DNA from: Spirochaetota bacterium
Lineage (GTDB): Bacteria; Spirochaetota; Spirochaetia; JABEVK01
Direction: 5' to 3'
Assembly (NCBI GenBank): GCA_020049045.1
Contig: JAIFLN010000114.1
Coordinates: 1-42,265 of the forward strand
DNA: 42,265 bases
Part shown: positions 24,748 through 33,310 of the stretch, piece by piece
Position numbering within the stretch: position 1 is the first letter of the stretch
Layout of the letters: every line of letters starts with the position of its first letter
Program-made: the position numbers and the translations under genes
Notes under the pieces: generated by a model
Databases searched by the model: none
What the model was told of the DNA's origin: nothing
The model's input: only the letters and a program-made list of their open reading frames with translations

Positions 24748-25725
24748 ATGAATTTCTGGCAGCTGCTTCCTCGTCCTTTTGCTGTCCTGGCACCTATGGA
24801 AGATGTCACGGACTGGGTGTACCGCAAGCTGGTCTGTGACCATGGTGAGCCAGACGTACTGATGACAGAGTTCACCTCGGCAGCCATTTTATGTTCCAAC
24901 CAGCCACAGCGTGCAATGGAACGGCTGATGGTCTATGAAGGGGAGTTTGCCCGTCGTCCCTTGGTGGCGCAAATCTGGGGGGCCGACCCTACACAGATGG
25001 AGAAGGCAGCGAAGCTCTGCTCTCAGCTTGGGTTTGCTGGAATCGACATCAATATGGGTTGCCCTGTCAAAAAGATCAGCAAGAAAGGGGCGTGCTCCGC
25101 CTTGATCCGGTTTCCCAGTTTGGCGGGCGAACTCATTCAAGCGGTCAAGCAGGGGTCTCAAGGCAAGCCGGTCAGTGTGAAGACTCGTATTGGTTGGGCT
25201 CAGCCCGAGACAGAAGTCTGGTGCGGGCATTTGCTGGGGCAGAACCTGGCCGCGCTGACGGTTCATGGACGCACAGTGGCGCAGAAGTCTGAGGGGAAAG
25301 CCGACTGGGTTGAAATCGGCAAGGTGACAGCCTTGAGAAACCAGATATCTCCGTCAACCCTGGTTATTGGCAACGGTGACGTCACCCGGGCCGGGGCGGA
25401 GGGTCTGCGCCGACTTTCGGGTGTTGATGGCTTGATGGTAGGTAGGGGCGTGTTTTCTGATCTGGGAATTTTCCGTCAGGATGGTTATCACTGTTACACA
25501 GACTGGCCCGAGTCGGTCAAACTCTCGCTTCTGGAACGGCATGTGACCGATCACCGCAATGCCTGGCAGGGAAAAAAAGATTATGAGAAGTTGAAGAAGT
25601 TTTTCAAGAATTACACCGCAGGTTTTGAAGGAGCACTCGAACTCCGCCAGCGCCTTATGGACACTCACGACCACGCGGGGAGTCTAGCCGTTCTGAATCA
25701 GTGGCGTGGTGCTCGCCGCTTGTAG
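24748..25725 (+). CDS. dus: tRNA-dihydrouridine synthase
   Basis: Dus enzymes reduce uridine to dihydrouridine in the tRNA D loop with FMN and NADPH. The 325-residue protein begins with the FMN-binding LAPMEDVTD, followed by VAQIWGADP, the active-site motif INMGCPVKKISKKGACSALI, SVKTRIGW, LTVHGRT and the phosphate-binding IGNGDV/GLMVGRGVF. A C-terminal helical tRNA-binding domain completes it. The ATG at 24748 fits family N-termini; an upstream in-frame codon at 24706 lies before the promoter. The last 28 nt overlap the convergent glycosyltransferase gene. The proximity to a tRNA gene is probably incidental. Confidence 0.93.
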   Translation: MNFWQLLPRPFAVLAPMEDVTDWVYRKLVCDHGEPDVLMTEFTSAAILCSNQPQRAMERLMVYEGEFARRPLVAQIWGADPTQMEKAAKLCSQLGFAGIDINMGCPVKKISKKGACSALIRFPSLAGELIQAVKQGSQGKPVSVKTRIGWAQPETEVWCGHLLGQNLAALTVHGRTVAQKSEGKADWVEIGKVTALRNQISPSTLVIGNGDVTRAGAEGLRRLSGVDGLMVGRGVFSDLGIFRQDGYHCYTDWPESVKLSLLERHVTDHRNAWQGKKDYEKLKKFFKNYTAGFEGALELRQRLMDTHDHAGSLAVLNQWRGARRL

Positions 25726-26906
25726 TCTTTCACAACCGTCTGATAGAGACTTTCAAGGCGCTGTCCCATGCGCTGAGCCGTCCAGTTTCTTGCATAGGAC
25801 CAAGCCTCGGCTGATTTGGTTGCATAAAGGGCTGAATCGCTCAGCAGTCGGACCACCGCCGCGCTGAACACTTGAGGGTCTTCGTCGACCATATAGCCGC
25901 CGTTGTCCCCTGCCATCACTTCTTTTGTTCCCATTTTTCCCACCGCCACAGCGGGAGTCCCGCACATCATAGCTTCGATGGTCACCAGTCCCTGTGTTTC
26001 GGTAATGGAGGCAAATGTGAAGACATCGGCCAAGGAATACAGGTGTTTCAACTGCGGACGTTCGACGTAGCCGAGGCAAACCACCGAATCCTGCAAGCCC
26101 CGCTGGAACACTTCCGCCTCGAACCCCTCCCGGTACGGTCCGTTTCCTGTCACAAGAAGCACCACATCAGGTACTTCCTGGCGGGTCAACGTCAGCATAT
26201 CCAGCAGAAAATCCATGTTTTTTTCTTTTGCGACACGACCAACGTACAGAAGGATTTTCCGGCCTCTCAGCTGGGGAAACCGGTGGAACCAAGCTGAATT
26301 CCGGCGTTCTTGGGCTCTGTCGACTCCTTGAAACTCTTCTTCCGGAATTCCCGTGGGGACCACCGTGATGGGGCAGGTGATACCGTAGGATTCCAACAGA
26401 GTCTTCATCATTTCGGTAGGAGCAACGACGGCGTCGGCATTGTTGAAAAGTTTGTACGTCATCCAGCGGGCAAATGCCCGGGAAATGCTCTGGGGAAGGT
26501 AGGGGAAATAGATGGTGGCGTACTGCTCGAAGAGCGTATGACAGGTCTGCACTACAGGGATGCTGCGGTGTCGGGCGTAGACCTTGACCATCATGTTGAG
26601 ACTGAACTCCGTCTGAACGTGGATGATGTCGGGCTTGAACTGATCAATCTGACGAAAGAAACGGCCACGCTGCATCGGAAAGGGAAGGCGGTCCTCCCTG
26701 CTCACGACGAGGCTGAAAGACCGCAGACGATGGACTTCGCCCGCCGGTTCGCCAGAATGACCAGGTCCCCCGACTGCTGGGTACGCTGGAGCCCATATGG
26801 CGACTTTGTGCCCCAATTTCCTCAACTCGTTCATAAAAATGGTGGTGGAAACTGTAACGCCATTGATCCGTGGCCAATAGACGTCCGAGGTGAATGCGAC
26901 CTTCAT
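25698..26906 (-). CDS. GT4-family glycosyltransferase, probably glycolipid-forming
   Basis: The 402-residue GT-B protein has the family N-terminus FTSDVYWPRINGVTVS, the acceptor-side motif HVQTEFSLN...VQTCHTLFEQY, VPTGIP, the donor region LLYVGRVAKEKN, and the C-terminal SITETQGLVTIEAMMCGTPAVA, containing the E-x7-E-type sugar-nucleotide motif. It resembles 1,2-diacylglycerol 3-glucosyltransferases and MgtA-like mannosyltransferases, which act at the inner face of the membrane. Glycolipid synthesis fits spirochaete membranes, but the sugar is not determined. No Shine-Dalgarno; TATGAT ends nine bases before the ATG. Convergent overlap of 28 nt with dus. Confidence 0.88.
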   Translation of the reverse strand: MKVAFTSDVYWPRINGVTVSTTIFMNELRKLGHKVAIWAPAYPAVGGPGHSGEPAGEVHRLRSFSLVVSREDRLPFPMQRGRFFRQIDQFKPDIIHVQTEFSLNMMVKVYARHRSIPVVQTCHTLFEQYATIYFPYLPQSISRAFARWMTYKLFNNADAVVAPTEMMKTLLESYGITCPITVVPTGIPEEEFQGVDRAQERRNSAWFHRFPQLRGRKILLYVGRVAKEKNMDFLLDMLTLTRQEVPDVVLLVTGNGPYREGFEAEVFQRGLQDSVVCLGYVERPQLKHLYSLADVFTFASITETQGLVTIEAMMCGTPAVAVGKMGTKEVMAGDNGGYMVDEDPQVFSAAVVRLLSDSALYATKSAEAWSYARNWTAQRMGQRLESLYQTVVKDYKRRAPRH

Positions 26907-26915
26907 GTGGGCGGC

Positions 26916-26945
26916 ATCATACCATAGACAGGCTTGTACCATCAA
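26916..26945 (-). promoter_or_regulatory. Predicted promoter of the GT4 gene, leaderless geometry
   Basis: Reverse strand TTGATG (26940-26945), 18 bp, TATGAT (26916-26921), 9 nt to the ATG. A second, perfect TATAAT lies further upstream at 26981-26986 (reverse strand) with a weaker -35. Confidence 0.45.
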
Positions 26946-26965
26946 CTGTGGAGAGTTTGACTGTC

Positions 26966-26995
26966 TTGATAGAGGGAGCCATTATAGAGTTAAAT
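26966..26995 (+). promoter_or_regulatory. Candidate promoter of the giant activase gene, leaderless geometry
   Basis: TTGATA (26966-26971), 18 bp, TTAAAT (26990-26995), 7 nt to the ATG. An alternative is TTGACT (26957-26962) with CATTAT 17 bp further, which would give a short leader without Shine-Dalgarno. Confidence 0.4.
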
Positions 26996-27002
26996 AGTTA
27001 GT

Positions 27003-30000
27003 ATGACCAAAGATATTTCCCTGTTATGGATCGGTTTGGATGTCGGATCGACCACCGTCAAAGTCGCTGTTCTTGATCCATCCACCAAGGATCTCCTGTA
27101 TTGGGATTACCAGCGGCACCACGCTGATCAGGCAGGCGTCGTCGCTTCTTTACTTGGCACCGTCCATCAGAAGTTTCCTGGTTATGGCTTCAGGGTGGCA
27201 ATCTGCGGGTCGGGCGGGGAACCCTTTGCCAAAGTCACCGGGGCTTTTTTTATTCAGGAAGTTGTTGCCAACTCGATAGCCATCAAGGATTTATACCCCG
27301 GAGTCAGGGCCGCCATCGAACTGGGAGGACAGGATGCCAAGGTTATTTTCTTTCGGGTAGATGATAAAACAGGTGCCCATATCACGTCTGATATGCGTAT
27401 GAACGGTTCTTGTGCCGGTGGCACGGGGGCCTTTGTTGACCAGATTGCCGAGCTGCTCAATGTGAAAACAGAAGACTTTGATGCGCTAGCGGCTCAGGGA
27501 ACAACCGTCTATAACATTTCCGGCCGCTGTGGCGTCTTCGCCAAAACCGATATTCAACCTTTGCTCAATCAAGGGGTGTCGCGGGCTGATCTCGCCCTAT
27601 CGTGCTTTCACGCCATTGCCAAGCAGACTATCGGCGGTTTGGCCCAGGGCATGGACATCCATCCTCCTGTGATCTTTGAGGGTGGTCCGCTCACGTTCAA
27701 TCCGGTTCTGGTACGGGTCTTCAAAGAAAAGCTCAATCTGAACGACACCCAGGTTGTCGAGGCGGAACATCCGGAAGTCATCGTTGCCATGGGGGCCGCC
27801 CTTTCCACCCAGGTGTTGTTCGGACAAAAGCCCAGCACCTATCGCGGCCACGAAAGCCTCGTCGATCTCAGCCGTTTTCAGCAGGGATCGATTTTCATGC
27901 TCAATTCGGGGTCAGCCAAGTTTTTCGAAACTCCCCAGGACAAAGAATCCTTTCATACCCGTTTTCCCCGGGAATCGTGGAGCCCGCAATCCATCCTCAA
28001 GGGTTCCACGACCCGGGCTTACCTGGGGATTGACGGCGGATCGACCACCACCAAATTCGTGGTCATGGCCGAGGACGGCACCCTCCTAGACAAGTTCTAT
28101 ACCAACAATCAAGGTGATCCGCTGCGGATTTTGAAAGAAGCGCTGCTGAGCTTGAGGCAGCGTTACCGGGACGCTGGTGCCACCCTGGAAATTATCGCCT
28201 GCGGAACCACCGGGTACGCCGAGAATCTGTTCGCCACGGCTTTGAAGGCCGATTTTCATACCGTTGAGACGGTAAGCCACGCCGAAGCTTCCAAGACCAT
28301 TGACCCCAATGTCAGCTTCATTTTGGATGTCGGCGGGCAAGACATGAAGGCTATCTTCGTCCGTGAAGGGGTGGTCACCGGCATTGTCCTCAATGAGGCC
28401 TGTTCTGCTGGATGCGGCAGTTTTCTCGAGACTTATGCCAAGAGTTTGAAAATCCCCGTCCAGGAAGTCGCGGAACTGTCATTCTCAGGCGAAAACCCTT
28501 CCAAGCTGGGAAGCCGGTGCACGGTTTTCATGAATTCCTCCATTATTACCGAGCAGAAAACCGGAAAAACCACCGCCGAAATCATGGGGGGGCTGTGCCG
28601 TTCGATTGTCGAGAACGTGTTCACCAAGGTCGTACGGATTTCCAATCTCGATGCCTTGGGAAACACCATCATTGTGCAGGGTGGAACGTTCAAAAATGAC
28701 GCGGTTTTGCGGGCCTTCGAACAATACACCGACAAGAAGGTTATCCGGCCCGAGTTTCCCGGAGAAATGGGTGCTATCGGTATAGCACTTCTGACCCGCA
28801 AATATGTCGCCGAGACGGTTACGCGGGAAGGGAGCTTCACCTCCCGGTTCATCGGACTGGACCTTCTGGAAGAATTCACATACACAACGCAAACAGGAAA
28901 TATCTGCCGGTTTTGTACCAACAACTGCAATAGAACTGTTATCACCTTTGGTGACGGCACCCACTTTATCACTGGAAACCGCTGTGAAAAAGGTACGATT
29001 CTCGGTGACCCCAAGGATGGCGAGACGAAGACGGCCCTGATGAAAGCCATACACCAGATGGACGCTGTTCCCGACATGATGAAGGTGCATCGGGAGGTCC
29101 TGACCAAGGATTACCCGGTGGTCTCTGCGGGAAGCAAATTGGGAATCATCATCGGTATCCCGCAAACACTCGAGTTCTGGACTTCTCTGCCATTTTGGAA
29201 GGCCATCTTTACTTCGTTGGGAGCCAAGGTCCGCATCAGCAAGAAATCCAGCTATCCACTTTTTGAGAAAGGGCTGGCCAACGTTCCTTCTGATACGGTT
29301 TGTTTTCCGGCCAAGCTGGCCCATGGGCATATTCAGGACCTGATCGAACAGGGTGTCGACCGGATTTTCATGCCCATGATGGTCAATATGCCAGTGGAAC
29401 ACCAGGGGACCAAGGCCAGTTTTATGTGCCCTCTGATTCAGGGGTATCCCGAAGTGATCGACAAGTCTGACGAGCCGACCTCGCGCTTTGGAATTCCCTT
29501 TGATCACCCGATTTTCTACTGGCACGACTATACTTTCAAGGAAAAACAGGTTGTGCAGTATCTTGTCGACACATATGCAATTACGGCGGCCACAGCCCGC
29601 CGGGCGTACCAGGAAGGCGAGCGTGTTTCCGGCTTAGCTGCTCAGGAACAGCTTGATGCCGGACAAGCCGTGCTGGACAAAATCGTCGGAACCAAGGATT
29701 TTGCCGTTATTTTGTCTGGACGGCCGTACCACTCGGATGAGCTGATCAACCATCAGCTTTCTCAACACTTCACCAAATTGGGTGTGCCTGTTTTGACACT
29801 CGACAGTGTTCCTGAAATTCACGGCCACAATATTACTTCCAGCCGTATGAGTGCTTACAATGCCTACCACACCCGTATGATCAGCGCGGCATTTCATGCG
29901 GCCAAGAATCCCCACCTCGAGCTGGTCCAAATTGTGAGCTTTGGTTGCGGGCATGATGCCATTATTTCCGATGAAATGGCTCGAATCCTTCGCGAAAAAA

Positions 30001-31412
30001 GCAACAAAGAAATGCTGGTGCTGAAGTTGGACGAGGGCGAGAATGAAGGACCCCTCTCGATCCGTGTGAAGTCGTTTATCGAAACCGTCCGGATCAAGCG
30101 GAAGTTACAGCTCAAGCCCCAAGAGCACAAGACGCTCGGCGATCCGTATGCCGTGAAATTCACGAAACTGAGCCGCAATAAGACGATTCTGATTCCCAAC
30201 CTTTCCGCTGCATTCGGAAAGGTCATCGCGGCGGTGGTTCAGTCGGAGGGCTATCAGACCTATTCCATGCCTCTGGCTGACGAACGTGCGATCGAACTGG
30301 GAAAAAAATATGTTCACAACGACATTTGTTTTCCGGCGCAGATCAACATCGGTGAAATTCTGCGGACGCTGGAGTCTGGTGCGGTCGACCCCAAAAATGC
30401 CATCGCAGGGTTGGCCAACAACTGCAAGGACTGTCGGGCCGGTCACTACATGATGCTGGCGCGAAAAGCGTTGGATGAAGCCGGTTATCAAGATATGGCC
30501 CTGATCACCACCGGTGAGGATGACAAGAACGCCCACCCCGGTTTCACCTTGGGAGTCATGTTCCAGGTACGGATGATCATGGGCCTGGCGATGATCGACG
30601 CTATTGAAAGCATGGTCCGTGCTGTACGGCCTTACGAACGGAATGCCGGTGAAACCGACCGTGTCCAGGCGGTCTGTCTTGACCGGGCCTGTCAGGCCGT
30701 TGCCAAGGGAATGCGGGAATGCAAGCAGGCTATCCGTTTTGCGGTGGCGCAGTTCAATGCCATCCCTTCGGACCGTACGGTGCGCAAGCCCCGGGTAGGA
30801 ATTCTGGGCGAGGTACTGCTCAACTTTCACCCCAGTTCCAACGGCAATGTGGAAAAATATCTGGAGCACCATGGTATGGAAGTGATTCAACCCGCCTTGT
30901 CAGACTTCTTTCGGCGGGACTTCTTTATCAACTTGAAGAAAGGAAAGCGGGACCTGCTGGCCAACAAGTTCGTTACCACCCTGGTGTCAGGTGTCGCTGA
31001 TCATTTGTTCATCCGTATCGGTGAATCCATGACGCAGATTATGGAAGGGTTCAAGTACCGCCGCGACCACTTCGATCTGAAGGAACTGTCTCTCAACGTC
31101 AAAGGACTCATCGATGAAACCTATATGCCAGGAGAAGGTTGGCTGATGGCCGGCGAAATCATCGAACTGTCCAAGGAAGGCGTCAACAGTTTTGTGATTC
31201 TCAATCCCTTCGGCTGCATTCCCAACCATGTAACGGGACGTGGGTTCATGAAGCCGCTCAAAAAACGATTGCCCCACATTCAGATGCTGTCACTGGATTT
31301 TGATCCCGACACAGCTTTTGGCAATGTCGAAAACAGGTTGCAGATGCTGGTCATTACCGCCCGTGAGCTTGAAGCCCGAAATCTTACGCCTTCGGAAGCA
31401 GTACCTGGGTGA
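27003..31412 (+). CDS. Giant 2-hydroxyacyl-CoA dehydratase-type activase/reductase fusion (two ASKHA domains plus HgdB-like regions)
   Basis: This 1469-residue protein joins two BcrAD/BadFG-type ATPase domains (about 8-290 and 340-620). Each has a phosphate loop (GLDVGSTTVK; GIDGGSTTTK) and the cysteine pair that binds a bridging [4Fe-4S] cluster in activases: Cys137/Cys176 and about Cys466/Cys505. A compact Cys cluster (CRFCTNNC then a Cys 20 residues on, about 635-661) comes next. Two HgdB-like or DUF2229-like regions follow (about 700-920 and 1060-1400), with conserved cysteines in DTVCFPAKLAHGH and NDICFPAQINIGE. Known relatives use ATP to fire low-potential electrons into a dehydratase or double-cubane cluster partner. 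Here ATPase and acceptor parts are in one chain. The substrate is unknown. Confidence 0.9.
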   Translation: MTKDISLLWIGLDVGSTTVKVAVLDPSTKDLLYWDYQRHHADQAGVVASLLGTVHQKFPGYGFRVAICGSGGEPFAKVTGAFFIQEVVANSIAIKDLYPGVRAAIELGGQDAKVIFFRVDDKTGAHITSDMRMNGSCAGGTGAFVDQIAELLNVKTEDFDALAAQGTTVYNISGRCGVFAKTDIQPLLNQGVSRADLALSCFHAIAKQTIGGLAQGMDIHPPVIFEGGPLTFNPVLVRVFKEKLNLNDTQVVEAEHPEVIVAMGAALSTQVLFGQKPSTYRGHESLVDLSRFQQGSIFMLNSGSAKFFETPQDKESFHTRFPRESWSPQSILKGSTTRAYLGIDGGSTTTKFVVMAEDGTLLDKFYTNNQGDPLRILKEALLSLRQRYRDAGATLEIIACGTTGYAENLFATALKADFHTVETVSHAEASKTIDPNVSFILDVGGQDMKAIFVREGVVTGIVLNEACSAGCGSFLETYAKSLKIPVQEVAELSFSGENPSKLGSRCTVFMNSSIITEQKTGKTTAEIMGGLCRSIVENVFTKVVRISNLDALGNTIIVQGGTFKNDAVLRAFEQYTDKKVIRPEFPGEMGAIGIALLTRKYVAETVTREGSFTSRFIGLDLLEEFTYTTQTGNICRFCTNNCNRTVITFGDGTHFITGNRCEKGTILGDPKDGETKTALMKAIHQMDAVPDMMKVHREVLTKDYPVVSAGSKLGIIIGIPQTLEFWTSLPFWKAIFTSLGAKVRISKKSSYPLFEKGLANVPSDTVCFPAKLAHGHIQDLIEQGVDRIFMPMMVNMPVEHQGTKASFMCPLIQGYPEVIDKSDEPTSRFGIPFDHPIFYWHDYTFKEKQVVQYLVDTYAITAATARRAYQEGERVSGLAAQEQLDAGQAVLDKIVGTKDFAVILSGRPYHSDELINHQLSQHFTKLGVPVLTLDSVPEIHGHNITSSRMSAYNAYHTRMISAAFHAAKNPHLELVQIVSFGCGHDAIISDEMARILREKSNKEMLVLKLDEGENEGPLSIRVKSFIETVRIKRKLQLKPQEHKTLGDPYAVKFTKLSRNKTILIPNLSAAFGKVIAAVVQSEGYQTYSMPLADERAIELGKKYVHNDICFPAQINIGEILRTLESGAVDPKNAIAGLANNCKDCRAGHYMMLARKALDEAGYQDMALITTGEDDKNAHPGFTLGVMFQVRMIMGLAMIDAIESMVRAVRPYERNAGETDRVQAVCLDRACQAVAKGMRECKQAIRFAVAQFNAIPSDRTVRKPRVGILGEVLLNFHPSSNGNVEKYLEHHGMEVIQPALSDFFRRDFFINLKKGKRDLLANKFVTTLVSGVADHLFIRIGESMTQIMEGFKYRRDHFDLKELSLNVKGLIDETYMPGEGWLMAGEIIELSKEGVNSFVILNPFGCIPNHVTGRGFMKPLKKRLPHIQMLSLDFDPDTAFGNVENRLQMLVITARELEARNLTPSEAVPG

Positions 31413-33309
31413 AGAAATCGAAATAGGTAATGATAAGCACAATAACGATTTGGACGAGGATAAATGGAAACACGTCCTTATAAATCTTTACCATCGGCCT
31501 GTTGAAGCGGTAGGAAGCCAGAAAGAGGTCCATCCCTACTGGAGGCGTGATGAACCCCACTGACAAATTGGCTAAAAAAATGATGGCCAGATGGGCTTCA
31601 TTGATACCGAAACTTTGCGCTACGGGAACCAGAAGGGGAACCAGGAGGGTGATGGCTGTGAAAATATCAACCAGGCAGCCCACCCCCAGGAGCATCACGT
31701 TCAGTGCCAACAAGAAAAGCCACTTATTGCCGATGTGAGTCTGCGCCCATTCCGTGAGCATCTGCGGAAACCCGATATCAACAAAATAGTAGCTCATGCC
31801 CCGGGCAAACATCAGAATGGCGAGAACCCCTCCGATGATAGCCAGACTCTGCGCGGAAATTGATAGAAGCTTGCGAAAGTCGACTTCCTTTTTGATGACC
31901 GTCTCGACGAATAACGCATAGACTGCTGAGAAGGCAGCCGTTTCCACCAGGCTCATTAGGCCGCTGAAGTATAACCACACAATCAAAACCGGGAGCATCA
32001 GCTCCCAGAAACTATCCTGGAAGGCTTCCCAGGTCTCCCTGCTGGTCATGGGAGCCTCCACAGGCCCTGTCGCGACGGGGAGCATTGCCCTGTTGCGTCG
32101 GGAAAGGAAAAAGCCCACGAGAACCATGCCAATGACAAAAAGAAGTCCTGGAAGCAAACCTGCTAAAAAGAGATTCAGGATGGAATAACCGGCAACGGAT
32201 CCATAAATAATGATGGCGAGACTGGGGGGGAACAATAGACCTATGGCTCCGCTGGAAGTAATGATTCCCACCGAAAAACTCTCGGTATTGCCGCCGGAGT
32301 TCTTGAGGATGCTTAAGAGCAGTGCTCCCAACGCCAGAATTGTAATCCCATTGGCCCCGGTAAACGTGGTGAAGAAGGCTGAGACCACCACTGTGATGAT
32401 GATGGTTCCACCGGACATTCTTCCGAACAGACCCTTGAAGAGCCGCACAAACCGCGATGCTGCATTGCTTTCCGACAGCAGGAACCCTGTGAGGGTGAAC
32501 AGCGCGATCGAGGGGACAGCACTGCCCCCGGCCATCAGTTGATACCCCTCAGAAAGGACTACGGATGCGCCGTCACCTTGGGTGGCAAACAAAAAGGAAG
32601 CAATTCCACCCAAGACCATGAAAAGAGGGGCACCGAGAAAGGCGCTGAAAATGAGCAGGGCCACGGCAGGCCCCATCAGGAGTTCCATGACCGGGATGTA
32701 TGCATCCGCCCAGACCTGCAGCCAGGGGACTATGTCATTGTTGTTGGCAAGCTGAGCCAGTGAGTTGAACGCTGGAATTCCCAAGGGTACGGAGAGAGCT
32801 AATCCTACAAAGTAGATGCTGAAGGCTAGCTTTCCGCCGGTACGGGGGTACGAACGCCAGACCACGAGAAACAGTCCCACAGGATACATGATCAGGAAAA
32901 CGATGCGCGGAATAAACCACACCGAGTCGGCCAGATCAAAGGCGACGAGGATAAAATTGATCGATCCAAGGAAGAACGTCCCGGCCATAACGCCCGTCAC
33001 CAGCGCGACGACCGTACTGGATGCCGTGCCGATCCAATCCTTGCGTTCCTTCAGGCCAAAACTAATGGCCAAGTGCCGATCCGCCTTGGCCGTCAGGGCA
33101 AAACCTATAAAGGTCAGCGGCAAAACCAGCTGACTCTGAATGGCAACCGCATAAGGAATTGTCTCGGAAAACAGCCAGCGAACCAGAGCTGCCGCCACGG
33201 GCAAAAACGCTAGTATCAGCAGGACAACCGTCCCGGATCCTCGCTCCAAGCGGTCTAGGAATTTGACAACAGGATGCTTAGGTTGAATCTCCTGGGAGTG
33301 GAGGTCCAT
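31384..33309 (-). CDS. TRAP transporter fused permease (DctQ-DctM type)
   Basis: TRAP permeases import organic acids or other ligands with a sodium gradient, using an extracytoplasmic binding protein. The 641-residue protein fuses the small DctQ-like four-helix part (about 1-190) to the large DctM part (about 195-640, around 12 helices). Typical DctM signatures are GAPLFMVLGG, FFTTFTGANGITILALG, GLLFPPSLAIIIYG and the C-terminal ANLSVGFITPPVGMDLF. The gene starts 1 nt after the binding-protein stop and ends overlapping the convergent activase gene by 29 nt. With the upstream lipoprotein it forms a TatT-TatP-permease operon as in treponemes. Confidence 0.93.
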   Translation of the reverse strand: MDLHSQEIQPKHPVVKFLDRLERGSGTVVLLILAFLPVAAALVRWLFSETIPYAVAIQSQLVLPLTFIGFALTAKADRHLAISFGLKERKDWIGTASSTVVALVTGVMAGTFFLGSINFILVAFDLADSVWFIPRIVFLIMYPVGLFLVVWRSYPRTGGKLAFSIYFVGLALSVPLGIPAFNSLAQLANNNDIVPWLQVWADAYIPVMELLMGPAVALLIFSAFLGAPLFMVLGGIASFLFATQGDGASVVLSEGYQLMAGGSAVPSIALFTLTGFLLSESNAASRFVRLFKGLFGRMSGGTIIITVVVSAFFTTFTGANGITILALGALLLSILKNSGGNTESFSVGIITSSGAIGLLFPPSLAIIIYGSVAGYSILNLFLAGLLPGLLFVIGMVLVGFFLSRRNRAMLPVATGPVEAPMTSRETWEAFQDSFWELMLPVLIVWLYFSGLMSLVETAAFSAVYALFVETVIKKEVDFRKLLSISAQSLAIIGGVLAILMFARGMSYYFVDIGFPQMLTEWAQTHIGNKWLFLLALNVMLLGVGCLVDIFTAITLLVPLLVPVAQSFGINEAHLAIIFLANLSVGFITPPVGMDLFLASYRFNRPMVKIYKDVFPFILVQIVIVLIITYFDFFTQVLLPKA

Positions 33310-33310
33310 G

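Noticed and set aside
28485-29525. 346-codon minus-strand frame inside the giant activase gene
   Set aside because: It is a mirror frame of a protein with clear domains, and no promoter or start signal is seen.
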